NCBI RefSeq assembly: GCF_039511225.1
Contig: NZ_CP154261.1
Coordinates: forward strand, 1,860,001-1,924,000
Direction of reading: 5' to 3'
Length of the DNA stretch: 64,000 nucleotides
Source: Sphingobacterium multivorum
Lineage (GTDB): Bacteria; Bacteroidota; Bacteroidia; Sphingobacteriales; Sphingobacteriaceae
The notes beneath the pieces were generated by a model. That model did not search any database and was not told where the DNA came from. It worked only from the letters and a program-made list of their open reading frames with translations. The translations under genes were made by a program, and so were the position numbers. Each line of letters begins with the position of its first letter. The first letter of the stretch is position 1. Positions 27,899 to 35,933 of the stretch are shown here, in pieces.

Positions 27899-28966
27899 AT
27901 GAGAAATAAAAAGACAATTCTAATTATTGAAGATAATATTGATATCCGAGAGGGGACTACCGAAATATTGGAGTTGACAGGGAGGTATGATGTCATTACT
28001 GCTGAAAATGGACGTGTTGGAGTCGACCTGGCGACAAGACATATTCCTGATCTGATTCTCTGTGATATCATGATGCCTGAATTAGATGGTTATGGCGTCT
28101 TATTTATGTTAAGCAAAATTGAAAGTACGGCTAAAATTCCGTTCATTTTTCTGACCGCCAAAGCGGAACGCGCAGACATGCGCAAAGCGATGGAGATGGG
28201 AGCAGATGATTATCTGACCAAACCTTTTGATGATGTTGAATTGATGAATGCAATAGATGTTCGTCTCAAAAGACATGAGCAGCTGGCAGCAGATGTTCCG
28301 CGGGAAGATGATTTGAGTTTGAGTGCCGAAGAGCAGGTTTTATTGCTACAAGAGCTCCTGGCCAATTCACGGGTGAAGACCGTGAAGAAAAAACAGTCTA
28401 TTTATGAAAAAGACGATTCGCCAACATACGTCTATTTCGTGAAATCGGGTCAGGTACGTAGCTTTAAATCGTATAAAGATGGACGCGAGCTGTCTACGGG
28501 TATTTTTATTGCAGGAAATTACTTTGGCTATGCCTCGATCTTGTTGAATGATAATTATGAAGACTACGCCGAAGCAGTTGAGCCAAGTGAAATTGTCTTG
28601 ATACCAAAAGACAGTTTTCTGGAGCTGTTATGGAAAAAGCCTGCAATAGCCAGTAAATTTATTAAACTTCTTTCTGTCGATTTGCGGGAAAAGGAAGAGC
28701 AATTGCTTGGCTTTGCCTATCATTCTGTCCGTAAGCGGGTCGCCAATGCTTTGATTAGCGTTGCTGAAAAAAGTGGAATCAATATAAACGAGGTCAATGC
28801 ATGTACAATTGATGTGACACGGGATGGCCTAGCTTCAATTGCAGGGACAGCCAATGAAACTGTTTCCCGTATGCTCTCCGACTTTAAAGAAGAAAAACTG
28901 ATTTCAAAAGAAAAAGGTAAAATATACATCAATTCGATCAAGAATCTCCGTGACGTGAAGCAGTAG
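27899..28966 (+). CDS. Response regulator with receiver, cyclic-nucleotide-fold and Crp/Fnr HTH domains
   Basis: Start ATG 27899 (the TTG at 27893 adds only two residues). The receiver (about 4-125) has the acidic pair Glu11-Asp12, phospho-acceptor Asp56 (LCDIMMP), Thr86 and Lys108. A cNMP-type beta-roll follows (about 150-260) and then a winged helix-turn-helix (about 270-345). Its recognition helix contains ANETVSRML; Glu-x-x-Ser-Arg is the arrangement by which FNR recognises TTGAT half-sites. No FNR-type Cys cluster is seen, so the signal probably comes from the FixL-like kinase just upstream. A receiver fused to a Crp-type output differs from FixJ, which has a LuxR-type output. Likely controls hemN-ccoIS and ccoNOQPG. 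Confidence 0.9.
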   Translation: MRNKKTILIIEDNIDIREGTTEILELTGRYDVITAENGRVGVDLATRHIPDLILCDIMMPELDGYGVLFMLSKIESTAKIPFIFLTAKAERADMRKAMEMGADDYLTKPFDDVELMNAIDVRLKRHEQLAADVPREDDLSLSAEEQVLLLQELLANSRVKTVKKKQSIYEKDDSPTYVYFVKSGQVRSFKSYKDGRELSTGIFIAGNYFGYASILLNDNYEDYAEAVEPSEIVLIPKDSFLELLWKKPAIASKFIKLLSVDLREKEEQLLGFAYHSVRKRVANALISVAEKSGININEVNACTIDVTRDGLASIAGTANETVSRMLSDFKEEKLISKEKGKIYINSIKNLRDVKQ

Positions 28967-28999
28967 CGATCAGAAGTGAGTATTTAAAAACGATAGCTA

Positions 29000-29039
29000 A
29001 AAAAAGGCATGTGCAGTAGAACTGAACATGCCTTTTTTT
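29000..29039 (+). terminator. Terminator after the response regulator gene
   Basis: AAAAAGGCATGT pairs with ACATGCCTTTTTT; a GC-containing stem followed by T7. Confidence 0.85.
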
Positions 29040-29229
29040 ATGAACGTGTATATTTATTTGAATCCCACTATTAAAGTGCCGATGTGTTAGCAATACACAG
29101 TTTAAAGAAATTGTTTGGTCTCATCGGTTCCAATGAACGCGTTGCACACAGTTATTGGCCAAAAAAGAACGTTCGGTTGACTTTTACAGCTGTTGGTATT
29201 TGCGAAATCATGCAAGTTTTTGTGAATTG

Positions 29230-29241
29230 TGATAAATATCA
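29230..29241. promoter_or_regulatory. FNR/Crp-type binding site upstream of the hemN-ccoIS unit
   Basis: TGAT-AAAT-ATCA is a perfect inverted repeat with the 4-base spacing of FNR boxes. Its centre is about 52 bases before the -7 element at 29288, which puts it near -65 relative to the likely start point. Confidence 0.6.
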
Positions 29242-29287
29242 TTTTAAGGTGTGGTGCTACATCATCTTTTTGCCCATACGCATGATT

Positions 29288-29295
29288 TACTTTTG
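29288..29295 (+). promoter_or_regulatory. -7 promoter element of the hemN-ccoIS unit
   Basis: TACTTTTG; the identical element occurs before ccoN (43621). Confidence 0.55.
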
Positions 29296-29334
29296 TTCTT
29301 AGGATAAACCTTAATGGTTGATTGTAGAATCAGA

Positions 29335-29751
29335 ATGAAAGTAGTAGTATATAATGTAAGGTCATTTGAAAAAGAGTTTTGGGCATTGGCAAATGCCAAA
29401 CAACATGATTTGACTTTGATTTCAAATGGATTAAATGCGGAGACACAGAATTACGCGCGTGGAAAAGATGCGGTAGTTATTTCCGTAAGCGATATTTTGG
29501 ACGAGAATATGCTACTTAATTTAAAAGGGTTGGGAATCAATAAAATTATGACCCGCAGTAAAGATACTGCTCATATCGATTTGGTGAAAGCCGGAGATTT
29601 AAATATTCAGATTGCCAATGCACCGTTCGAAGACCAGAGTCCCAAAGGACTGGCCGAGCAGACCGTACGGAATCTCAACTTATGGGGAATAGAAAAATGT
29701 GTTGGTAAAGCCTGTTGTTGTATAAGCGACTGCGCTAAAAAAATAAAATAA
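29335..29751 (+). CDS. D-lactate dehydrogenase N-domain-like protein with Cys-rich tail
   Basis: A 138-residue protein; an alternative ATG at 29314 would add seven residues. Residues 1-97 resemble the N-terminal catalytic subdomain of D-2-hydroxyacid dehydrogenases (VVYNVRSFEKEFW ... ISVSDILDENMLLNL), but there is no NAD-binding Rossmann domain, so it cannot be a complete dehydrogenase. The C-terminus has five Cys within twelve residues (122, 127, 128, 129, 133), a possible metal or redox site. It lies two bases before hemN, under the FNR-like site, so it is likely part of microaerobic haem/oxidase assembly. The function is not known. Confidence 0.7.
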   Translation: MKVVVYNVRSFEKEFWALANAKQHDLTLISNGLNAETQNYARGKDAVVISVSDILDENMLLNLKGLGINKIMTRSKDTAHIDLVKAGDLNIQIANAPFEDQSPKGLAEQTVRNLNLWGIEKCVGKACCCISDCAKKIK

Positions 29752-29753
29752 AA

Positions 29754-31124
29754 ATGGTTACATCGCAGGTTAAAATGGAAGAATTGGTACAAAAATATAA
29801 TGTTGCCGCACCGCGCTATACAAGTTACCCAACCGTTCCCTTTTGGGATAATGACGCATTTTCCAGGGTAGCTTGGACCGATCAAGTCTTTCGTACCTTT
29901 GGGCAATCGAAAGAGAAAGGAATTAGCCTGTATATCCATCTTCCTTTTTGTGAAAGCCTCTGTACGTATTGTGGCTGCAATACGCGCATTACAAAGAACC
30001 ATCGTGTTGAAGAACCCTATATTGTGTCCCTTTTGAAGGAATGGGAAATGTATGTCGCTTTATTTAAAGGAGAAAGACCGTTATTGGCAGAAATACATTT
30101 GGGTGGTGGCACGCCTACCTTTTTCCATCCAGATAATTTGAAGGTACTCATTGAGGGGATCCTTAAACATGCAGACCTGGCCCCTGATCGTTCGTTCTCT
30201 TTTGAAGCTCACCCCGCCAACACAACGATCGCGCATTTACAAACCTTATTTGATTTGGGATTTCGGCGCCTGAGCCTGGGAATACAGGATTTTGATCCAC
30301 TTGTACAGTTTGTGATCAACCGGCATCAAACATCGGCGGAAGTGGAAGAGGTTATGCTGAATGCGCGGAAAATCGGATTTGAGTCCATTAATTTTGACCT
30401 GATTTACGGATTGCCTAAGCAGACGCTTGCGACCGTTGCCGATACCATTCAAAAGTCGATGCTGCTCGCTCCAGACCGGATCTCTTTTTATAGCTATGCC
30501 CACGTGCCATGGATAAAACCTGGTCAACGACATTATACCGAAGCAGATCTACCGAATGGTGCGGCCAAACTTGCCCTGTATAATCTTGGGAAAAAAATGA
30601 TTTTAGCCCATGGCTATGAAGATGTCGGTATGGATCATTTTGCGAAAAGAGAGGATGAGTTATTTGTGGCTTTTCAACAAGAGCGATTACATCGCAATTT
30701 TATGGGGTATGCTGATCGGTTTAGCCCCCTGTTAATCGGTATTGGCGTCTCTTCGATCAGTGATGCCTGGGGGGCTTTTGCCCAAAATGTGAAGACCGTC
30801 GAAGAATACCATAAACTTATTGACGCAGGGGTACTGCCAGTTGTAAAAGGACATATACTCAATGAGGAGGATCTTCTCGTAAGACGTTATATCCTGGATA
30901 TGATGTGTAAAGGTAAGGTGCAGTTGCAGACGGGGTCGTTGTTGAATGAACAGATTATTGAAGAATTGTCCGAACTCGTTGCAGATGGTTTAGTCTCCAT
31001 AACGGGCGACCTTATTCAATGTACTGCCGTTGGGCGCTCCTTTTTGAGAAATATCTGTATGGCCTTTGATCAGCGATTATTGCGTTCAAGGACGCAAAAT
31101 CAATTATTTAGTCAGGCAATTTAG
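29754..31124 (+). CDS. hemN: Oxygen-independent coproporphyrinogen III oxidase HemN
   Basis: Radical-SAM enzyme that converts coproporphyrinogen III to protoporphyrinogen IX without oxygen. The [4Fe-4S] motif is C66-x3-C70-x2-C73 with a further Cys at 75, as in true HemN proteins. The upstream stretch PRYTSYPTVPFW is the HemN substrate loop seen in the functional enzyme, which distinguishes it from HemW-type chaperones. A C-terminal HemN domain follows. Length 456 aa is usual. It supplies haem under low oxygen, which fits its place next to the cbb3 assembly genes. Confidence 0.95.
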   Translation: MVTSQVKMEELVQKYNVAAPRYTSYPTVPFWDNDAFSRVAWTDQVFRTFGQSKEKGISLYIHLPFCESLCTYCGCNTRITKNHRVEEPYIVSLLKEWEMYVALFKGERPLLAEIHLGGGTPTFFHPDNLKVLIEGILKHADLAPDRSFSFEAHPANTTIAHLQTLFDLGFRRLSLGIQDFDPLVQFVINRHQTSAEVEEVMLNARKIGFESINFDLIYGLPKQTLATVADTIQKSMLLAPDRISFYSYAHVPWIKPGQRHYTEADLPNGAAKLALYNLGKKMILAHGYEDVGMDHFAKREDELFVAFQQERLHRNFMGYADRFSPLLIGIGVSSISDAWGAFAQNVKTVEEYHKLIDAGVLPVVKGHILNEEDLLVRRYILDMMCKGKVQLQTGSLLNEQIIEELSELVADGLVSITGDLIQCTAVGRSFLRNICMAFDQRLLRSRTQNQLFSQAI

Positions 31125-31133
31125 AACGAAGGT

Positions 31134-33527
31134 ATGGCAGAGCTAAGGGATGAAATACAACTTGCAGAAAAATGTTTCCATTGCGGCGATAAAATTGAGG
31201 AAACGGGCTACCAGCTCGATCATCACGATTTTTGCTGTCTGGGATGCCAGACCGTTTACCAAGTACTGAACGATAGTGGTATGCAGCAATACTACCGGTA
31301 TAATCAGCATCCCGGTAAATCGAATAAATCCAAGCAAGAAGATTTTTCTTATCTGGATGAACCACAAATCGCTGATAAATTAGTGGATTATAAAGATGAT
31401 AAGATGACTATCATCACCTTTTATATTCCGGCTATTCACTGTAGCTCCTGCATCTGGTTGCTGGAAAATTTATATAAACTCAATCCCCATGTACTACAGT
31501 CCCGCGTGGACTTTATGAAGAAACAGGCGAGCATTACATTCAATCACAATGAGCTGCCATTGAAAGATTTGGTTTATCTTTTGGTCAATATCGGCTATGA
31601 TCCTAAAATCACCTTGCAAGATGTTGTGAAGGAAGGGAATCGAAATAATCTGAATCCATTGGTCGCAAAAATTGCTGTTGCCGGTTTCTGTTTTGGAAAT
31701 GCTATGCTATTCAGTTTTCCAGATTATTTTGGAATGGGGAGTTTTGAAAAGGAATATGCCAATTTTTTTGGGTATATAAACCTTGCCTTCGGTCTGCCCG
31801 TTTTATTGTATTGTGCATCGGATTATTTCAAATCGGCCTATTGGAGTCTGAAACAAAAGCGTTTGAATCTGGATGTGCCATTGGCCCTGGGAATCCTTGT
31901 GTTATTTTTACGTTCGGCGTTTGAGGTGCTCACACAGACAGGAGCTGGTTTTACGGATACACTCTGTAGTCTTGTGTTCTTTATATTGATCGGAAAATGG
32001 GTACAACAACGTACCTATTATCATATCTCTTTTGAACGGGATTACCGGAGTTATTTTCCCGTGGCTGTAACAGTACTGACCGAATCAGGGGATAAACCTG
32101 TACAATTGGCCGACGTGAATATCGGTGACCGTATCTTGGTTCGGAACAATGAAATTATACCTGCCGATGCTATGCTTTTAAAAGGTGATGCTGCGATAGA
32201 TTTTAGCTTTGTAACGGGAGAATCAAGTCCGGTCAGTAAGACCTTGGGCGAAATTATTTATGCCGGCGGACGCCAGACGGGGGAAGCGATAGAACTTGAA
32301 GTGGTCAAACCGATTTCCCAGTCCTATTTGACCAAATTATGGAATAATGAGAATTATAAAGATTATGACAAGCATTTTCAGACTTTTGTCAACTTTATAA
32401 GTAAATATTTTACTGTTGTTTTATTGGCTATTGCACTATTGGCTGCCTTATTTTGGGCCGTTGATGGGAGTGCAAGCAGGGCTTGGGGAGCTTTTACGGC
32501 GGTATTGATTATTGCATGCCCATGTGCGTTAGCGTTGAGCTCTCCATTTACCCTTTCTGCAGCATTAAGTATTTTTGATCGAAACAAGTTTTATGTGAAA
32601 AATACAGCTGCGATTGAGCAGATGGCGACGATTGATACGCTGGTATTCGATAAAACTGGCACAATATCGTCGCCTAAAGCAACCTCAATTTATTTTGAAG
32701 GTAGCCTTTCAGCAGTTGACAAAAAGCTACTGAATGCGGTATGTAGAAACTCTAGCCATCCGTTGAGCCGCGAGATTGTCAAGTGGCTGAATGTCTCTGC
32801 TGCTATTTCGATACAGGATTTTAAGGAATTTCCGGGTAAGGGGATGCAGGCTAATGTAATTGGCAAGGAAATTAAAATCGGTAGTGCTAACTTTTTGAAT
32901 ATTGGCAACATAAAAACGGATGGATCTGTGGTTTTTATTCGCATAGGTGAGGAGTTAAAAGGGTATTTTACCATGGAGCAATCCTGGCGGGATGGCCTTT
33001 CGGCTTTGATTGAAGATTTTAAAGTCGAATACGACCTTCATTTAATCTCAGGGGATAACGATAGACGTCTGGATGCGCTACAGCTAATTTTTCCATCAAA
33101 TGCAAATTTGCTTTTCAATCAATCACCCATCGAAAAACTGGAAACGATCCAAAGCTTTCAAACAGCAGGAAAGCATGTTTGCATGATCGGTGACGGCCTT
33201 AATGATGCCGGGGCATTGCGTAAAGCAGATTTGGGCATCGCCGTGAGTGATGATATCAATAACTTCTCCCCCGGTTGCGATGCGATACTGGATGGGGAGT
33301 CGTTTTCAAAAATGCCGGATTTCTTTGCTTTTAGTAAAGATGCGGTAAAAGTAATACATATGAGCTTTGGAATATCTCTTTTATATAATGTAATTGGATT
33401 GAGCTTTGCCGTGCAGGGTATTATGTCGCCATTATTTGCAGCGATTCTAATGCCAATCAGTACGGTAACGATCATCTCCTTTACAAGTCTCATGACGAGA
33501 TGGTATGCCAAACGCCGTAAACTCTAA
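31134..33527 (+). CDS. ccoI: Copper-translocating P-type ATPase for cbb3 oxidase assembly (CcoI/FixI)
   Basis: P1B-type ATPase that exports copper to the periplasm for the CcoN CuB site. The N-terminus has a Cys-rich metal-binding domain (C14-x2-C17 and C34-C35-x2-C38), then an HMA-like domain with C103-x2-C106 (HCSSCIW), then membrane helices including the CPC motif (IIACPCALALSS), the phosphorylation site DKTGTIS, the HP motif (SHPLSREI) and GDGLNDAGAL. At 797 aa it is the usual CcoI length. It starts 9 bases after hemN and is followed by ccoS, a conserved ccoI-ccoS order. Confidence 0.94.
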   Translation: MAELRDEIQLAEKCFHCGDKIEETGYQLDHHDFCCLGCQTVYQVLNDSGMQQYYRYNQHPGKSNKSKQEDFSYLDEPQIADKLVDYKDDKMTIITFYIPAIHCSSCIWLLENLYKLNPHVLQSRVDFMKKQASITFNHNELPLKDLVYLLVNIGYDPKITLQDVVKEGNRNNLNPLVAKIAVAGFCFGNAMLFSFPDYFGMGSFEKEYANFFGYINLAFGLPVLLYCASDYFKSAYWSLKQKRLNLDVPLALGILVLFLRSAFEVLTQTGAGFTDTLCSLVFFILIGKWVQQRTYYHISFERDYRSYFPVAVTVLTESGDKPVQLADVNIGDRILVRNNEIIPADAMLLKGDAAIDFSFVTGESSPVSKTLGEIIYAGGRQTGEAIELEVVKPISQSYLTKLWNNENYKDYDKHFQTFVNFISKYFTVVLLAIALLAALFWAVDGSASRAWGAFTAVLIIACPCALALSSPFTLSAALSIFDRNKFYVKNTAAIEQMATIDTLVFDKTGTISSPKATSIYFEGSLSAVDKKLLNAVCRNSSHPLSREIVKWLNVSAAISIQDFKEFPGKGMQANVIGKEIKIGSANFLNIGNIKTDGSVVFIRIGEELKGYFTMEQSWRDGLSALIEDFKVEYDLHLISGDNDRRLDALQLIFPSNANLLFNQSPIEKLETIQSFQTAGKHVCMIGDGLNDAGALRKADLGIAVSDDINNFSPGCDAILDGESFSKMPDFFAFSKDAVKVIHMSFGISLLYNVIGLSFAVQGIMSPLFAAILMPISTVTIISFTSLMTRWYAKRRKL

Positions 33528-33532
33528 TTGTT

Positions 33533-33694
33533 ATGGAAATAATGTATATTTTGATCGGTTGTAGCGTTTTGTTGGCGTTGATTTTTCTATGTGCTTTTTT
33601 CTGGGCAAATAAAAGCGGTCAGCACAATGATACCTATACACCTTCTATACGGATTCTGTTTGATGATGAAACGACAGAAGGGGAAAATAAATAA
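33533..33694 (+). CDS. ccoS: Cbb3-type cytochrome oxidase assembly protein CcoS
   Basis: A 53-residue protein starting MEIMYILIGCSVLLALIF, with one transmembrane helix followed by FFWANKSGQ and an acidic tail, the classic CcoS layout (one helix, then a W-x-x-K/R-SGQ region). It begins 5 bases after ccoI. CcoS is required to insert cofactors into CcoN; family and context together make this secure. Confidence 0.9.
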   Translation: MEIMYILIGCSVLLALIFLCAFFWANKSGQHNDTYTPSIRILFDDETTEGENK

Positions 33695-33705
33695 CACAAC
33701 GTAAC

Positions 33706-33720
33706 TAAAACGTTATCGTA
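33706..33720. promoter_or_regulatory. Candidate LacI-type operator upstream of the hexuronate unit
   Basis: TAAAACGTTATCGTA has the central AACGTT typical of LacI-family operators and lies about 85 bases before the reductase ATG. The regulator encoded at 35934-36956 would be its cognate. The half-sites are imperfect. Confidence 0.35.
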
Positions 33721-33800
33721 ATTAAATCAATTACTTTTTTTTGTATTTAAGGTTATTATCAATAAAATTGGGGTAAATACCAATTTGAATTAAAAAACAC

Positions 33801-34619
33801 ATGCATAATAATCCATTTTCATTAAAAGATAAAGTAGTTGTCATTACGGGTGGTACTGGGATTTTGGGCGAGGCCTTTGTTGAGGCTTTGGCCGAGGCCG
33901 AAGCCAAAGTCGCGATCCTCGGGCGTAATGGACAAATCGGGGCCGAACGTGTTCAGCAGGTCGAGTCTGTTGGCGGCGAAGCGATATTTGTTGAAGTTGA
34001 CATCATGGACGAACAGGATGTCACTCGGGCGAAAGATGAAGTTTTGCAAAAATGGGGTAGGATAGACGCTTTAGTAAACGCCGTTGGAGGCAACATTCCT
34101 GGAGCAACGATTGGTGCTGATCAAGATTTATTTGCGAGCAATATTCAGGATACCATTAAAGCAATTGAGCTTAATCTGTATGGTACAATGATTCCTACGC
34201 ATATTATCGGTCGCGTGATTGCTGAAAGCGGAAAGGGGGTTATCATTAATATTTCTTCCCTCACAGCCAGTCGTCCTTTTACACGTGTTTTGGGCTATAC
34301 TGTGGCAAAACATGGGATCGATGGCTATACAAAATGGATGGCTACCGAACTCGCTCAGCGTTATGGCGATCAAGTCCGGGTCAATGCAATCGCTCCCGGC
34401 GTATTCTTAACCAAACAGAACAAAAAACTATTGGTTAATCCAGATGGTACTTATAGCGACCGAACCAAACGTATTCTTCATGGAACCCCCTATAACCGTT
34501 TAGGCGACCCGCGTGAGTTAAAAGGAACTTTAATCTATCTGCTGAGCGATGCATCGGCATTTGTGACGGGAGAGACTGTCTTTGTGGACGGTGGTTTTAA
34601 TGCATGGTGCGGCGTTTAA
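33801..34619 (+). CDS. SDR-family oxidoreductase, probable D-mannonate oxidoreductase (fructuronate reductase)
   Basis: A 272-residue short-chain dehydrogenase. The cofactor motif TGGTGILG is at residues 16-23, the catalytic Ser in NISSLTASR, Tyr/Lys in GYTVAKHG, and a PGVFLT segment follows. SDR enzymes encoded directly before uxuA in Bacteroidota generally act as fructuronate reductase (mannonate to fructuronate), so the substrate is inferred from the neighbour. The uxuA start lies 13 bases after its stop. Classic UxuB belongs to another family. Confidence 0.8.
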   Translation: MHNNPFSLKDKVVVITGGTGILGEAFVEALAEAEAKVAILGRNGQIGAERVQQVESVGGEAIFVEVDIMDEQDVTRAKDEVLQKWGRIDALVNAVGGNIPGATIGADQDLFASNIQDTIKAIELNLYGTMIPTHIIGRVIAESGKGVIINISSLTASRPFTRVLGYTVAKHGIDGYTKWMATELAQRYGDQVRVNAIAPGVFLTKQNKKLLVNPDGTYSDRTKRILHGTPYNRLGDPRELKGTLIYLLSDASAFVTGETVFVDGGFNAWCGV

Positions 34620-34632
34620 ATTAAACTTTAAG

Positions 34633-35793
34633 ATGAAAAAATTAGAACAAACCTGGCGTTGGTATGGACCCAATGACCCAGTATCTTTGCAGGATATCAA
34701 ACAGGCGGGAGCTACCGGTATTGTTACAGCATTACATCATATTCCTCATGGTGAGGTATGGCCACTGGCCGATATTCAAGAAAGAAAACGCATTATAGAA
34801 GAGGCTGGTCTAACCTGGTCAGTGGTGGAAAGTGTGACTGTACACGAGGAGATTAAGACAAAAGGTGCTAAAGTAGATGAATACCTCCAAAAATATCAAG
34901 AGACATTAACCAATCTCGCCCAATGTGGTATTAAAACAATCTGTTATAATTTTATGCCGGTGCTAGACTGGACACGTACACAATTGGACTTAACCATGGC
35001 GGATGGTTCAAAAGCACTGTATTTTGACTGGATTGATCTGGCCCTCTTTGATATCTTTATATTAAAACGTGACGGAGCCAGGGCAGCATATCCAGTGGAT
35101 GTTGTAAAACGTGCAACTTTGCGATTTGATGAAATTACCGAACAGCAAAAAGAAGAATTGGCAAATGTTGTCTTAATGGGAATCCCCGGGGAGAAGAATG
35201 TGGAATTGGAGGCCTTAAAAGCGAGTATTGATACCTATAAGCATATTGGAAAAGACGGTTTACGCGAGAATTTGGTTTATTTTCTTCAGGGAATTTCGGC
35301 AACCTGTGAGGAGTATGGTATATGTATGACCATTCACCCAGATGATCCCCCGTACCCTATCTTAGGTTTACCCCGCATTGCCAGCAATGGTGAGGATTTT
35401 GACTATTTTCTGAATGCAGTTCCACAACGATTCAATGGCGTTTGTTTTTGTACGGGGTCTTTGGGGGCTAGTCAGACAAACGATCTGCCTGCTATCTTAG
35501 AAAACATTAAAGGGCGTGTAAACTTCGTTCACTTACGAAATGTGAAGAAAGATGCGATTGGAAGTTTTTATGAGGCAGACCATTTGGATGGTGATGTCAA
35601 TATGTATAAAATCATGAAAATCCTGGTTGCTGAAAATCAATTGAGATCTACAGCTATTCCATTCAGACCAGATCATGGTCATCAGATGCTGGATGATCTG
35701 AATAAAGTAACAAATCCAGGGTATTCTGCTATTGGAAGATTGAGAGGGCTTGCAGAATTACGGGGCCTGGAGTATGGTATTGTTGGTGAATAA
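34633..35793 (+). CDS. uxuA: Mannonate dehydratase UxuA
   Basis: Dehydrates D-mannonate to 2-keto-3-deoxygluconate in hexuronate catabolism; a TIM-barrel metalloenzyme. The chosen start gives MKKLEQTWRWYGPNDPVSL, the characteristic UxuA N-terminus; a track ORF start further upstream overlaps the reductase gene. The family segments TIHPDDPPY, CTGSLGAS and the C-terminal PFRPDHGHQM (metal-binding His) are present. At 386 aa it is of normal length. It would work after the SDR reductase; KDG kinase/aldolase genes are not in the window. Confidence 0.95.
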   Translation: MKKLEQTWRWYGPNDPVSLQDIKQAGATGIVTALHHIPHGEVWPLADIQERKRIIEEAGLTWSVVESVTVHEEIKTKGAKVDEYLQKYQETLTNLAQCGIKTICYNFMPVLDWTRTQLDLTMADGSKALYFDWIDLALFDIFILKRDGARAAYPVDVVKRATLRFDEITEQQKEELANVVLMGIPGEKNVELEALKASIDTYKHIGKDGLRENLVYFLQGISATCEEYGICMTIHPDDPPYPILGLPRIASNGEDFDYFLNAVPQRFNGVCFCTGSLGASQTNDLPAILENIKGRVNFVHLRNVKKDAIGSFYEADHLDGDVNMYKIMKILVAENQLRSTAIPFRPDHGHQMLDDLNKVTNPGYSAIGRLRGLAELRGLEYGIVGE

Positions 35794-35851
35794 TGCTAAT
35801 AATTCAGGCGAAGATTGGATATTATGACTTGTAATGTAGGTCTAGCATAAA

Positions 35852-35898
35852 GACAGTCGGGAAATAGGGAAGCTAACATCTTATTTCCGACTGTTTTT
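35852..35898. terminator. Terminator between uxuA and lacI-type regulator
   Basis: Arms ACAGTCGG-GAAATA and TATTTC-CGACTGT flank a loop and are followed by a T5 run; it lies between the convergent units. Confidence 0.75.
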
Positions 35899-35933
35899 GT
35901 TTTAAGTATTCTACGAGACTATAATCGAAAGAA

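Larger units (their letters stand above)
28967..29313. other. Regulatory region before the hemN unit
   Basis: A 347-base gap without a convincing gene. It holds a terminator, an FNR-like site and a -7 element (listed separately). The middle stretch, 29041-29225, shows nothing recognisable; a 72-codon open frame there has no coding character. Confidence 0.6.

Noticed and set aside
29084..29302. 72-codon open frame between the response regulator and the hemN unit
   Set aside because: It overlaps the FNR-like site and the -7 element, has no family resemblance and lacks coding character.
34582..34632. Upstream start of uxuA overlapping the SDR gene
   Set aside because: The added 17 residues repeat the end of the reductase in another frame; the true UxuA N-terminus starts at 34633.
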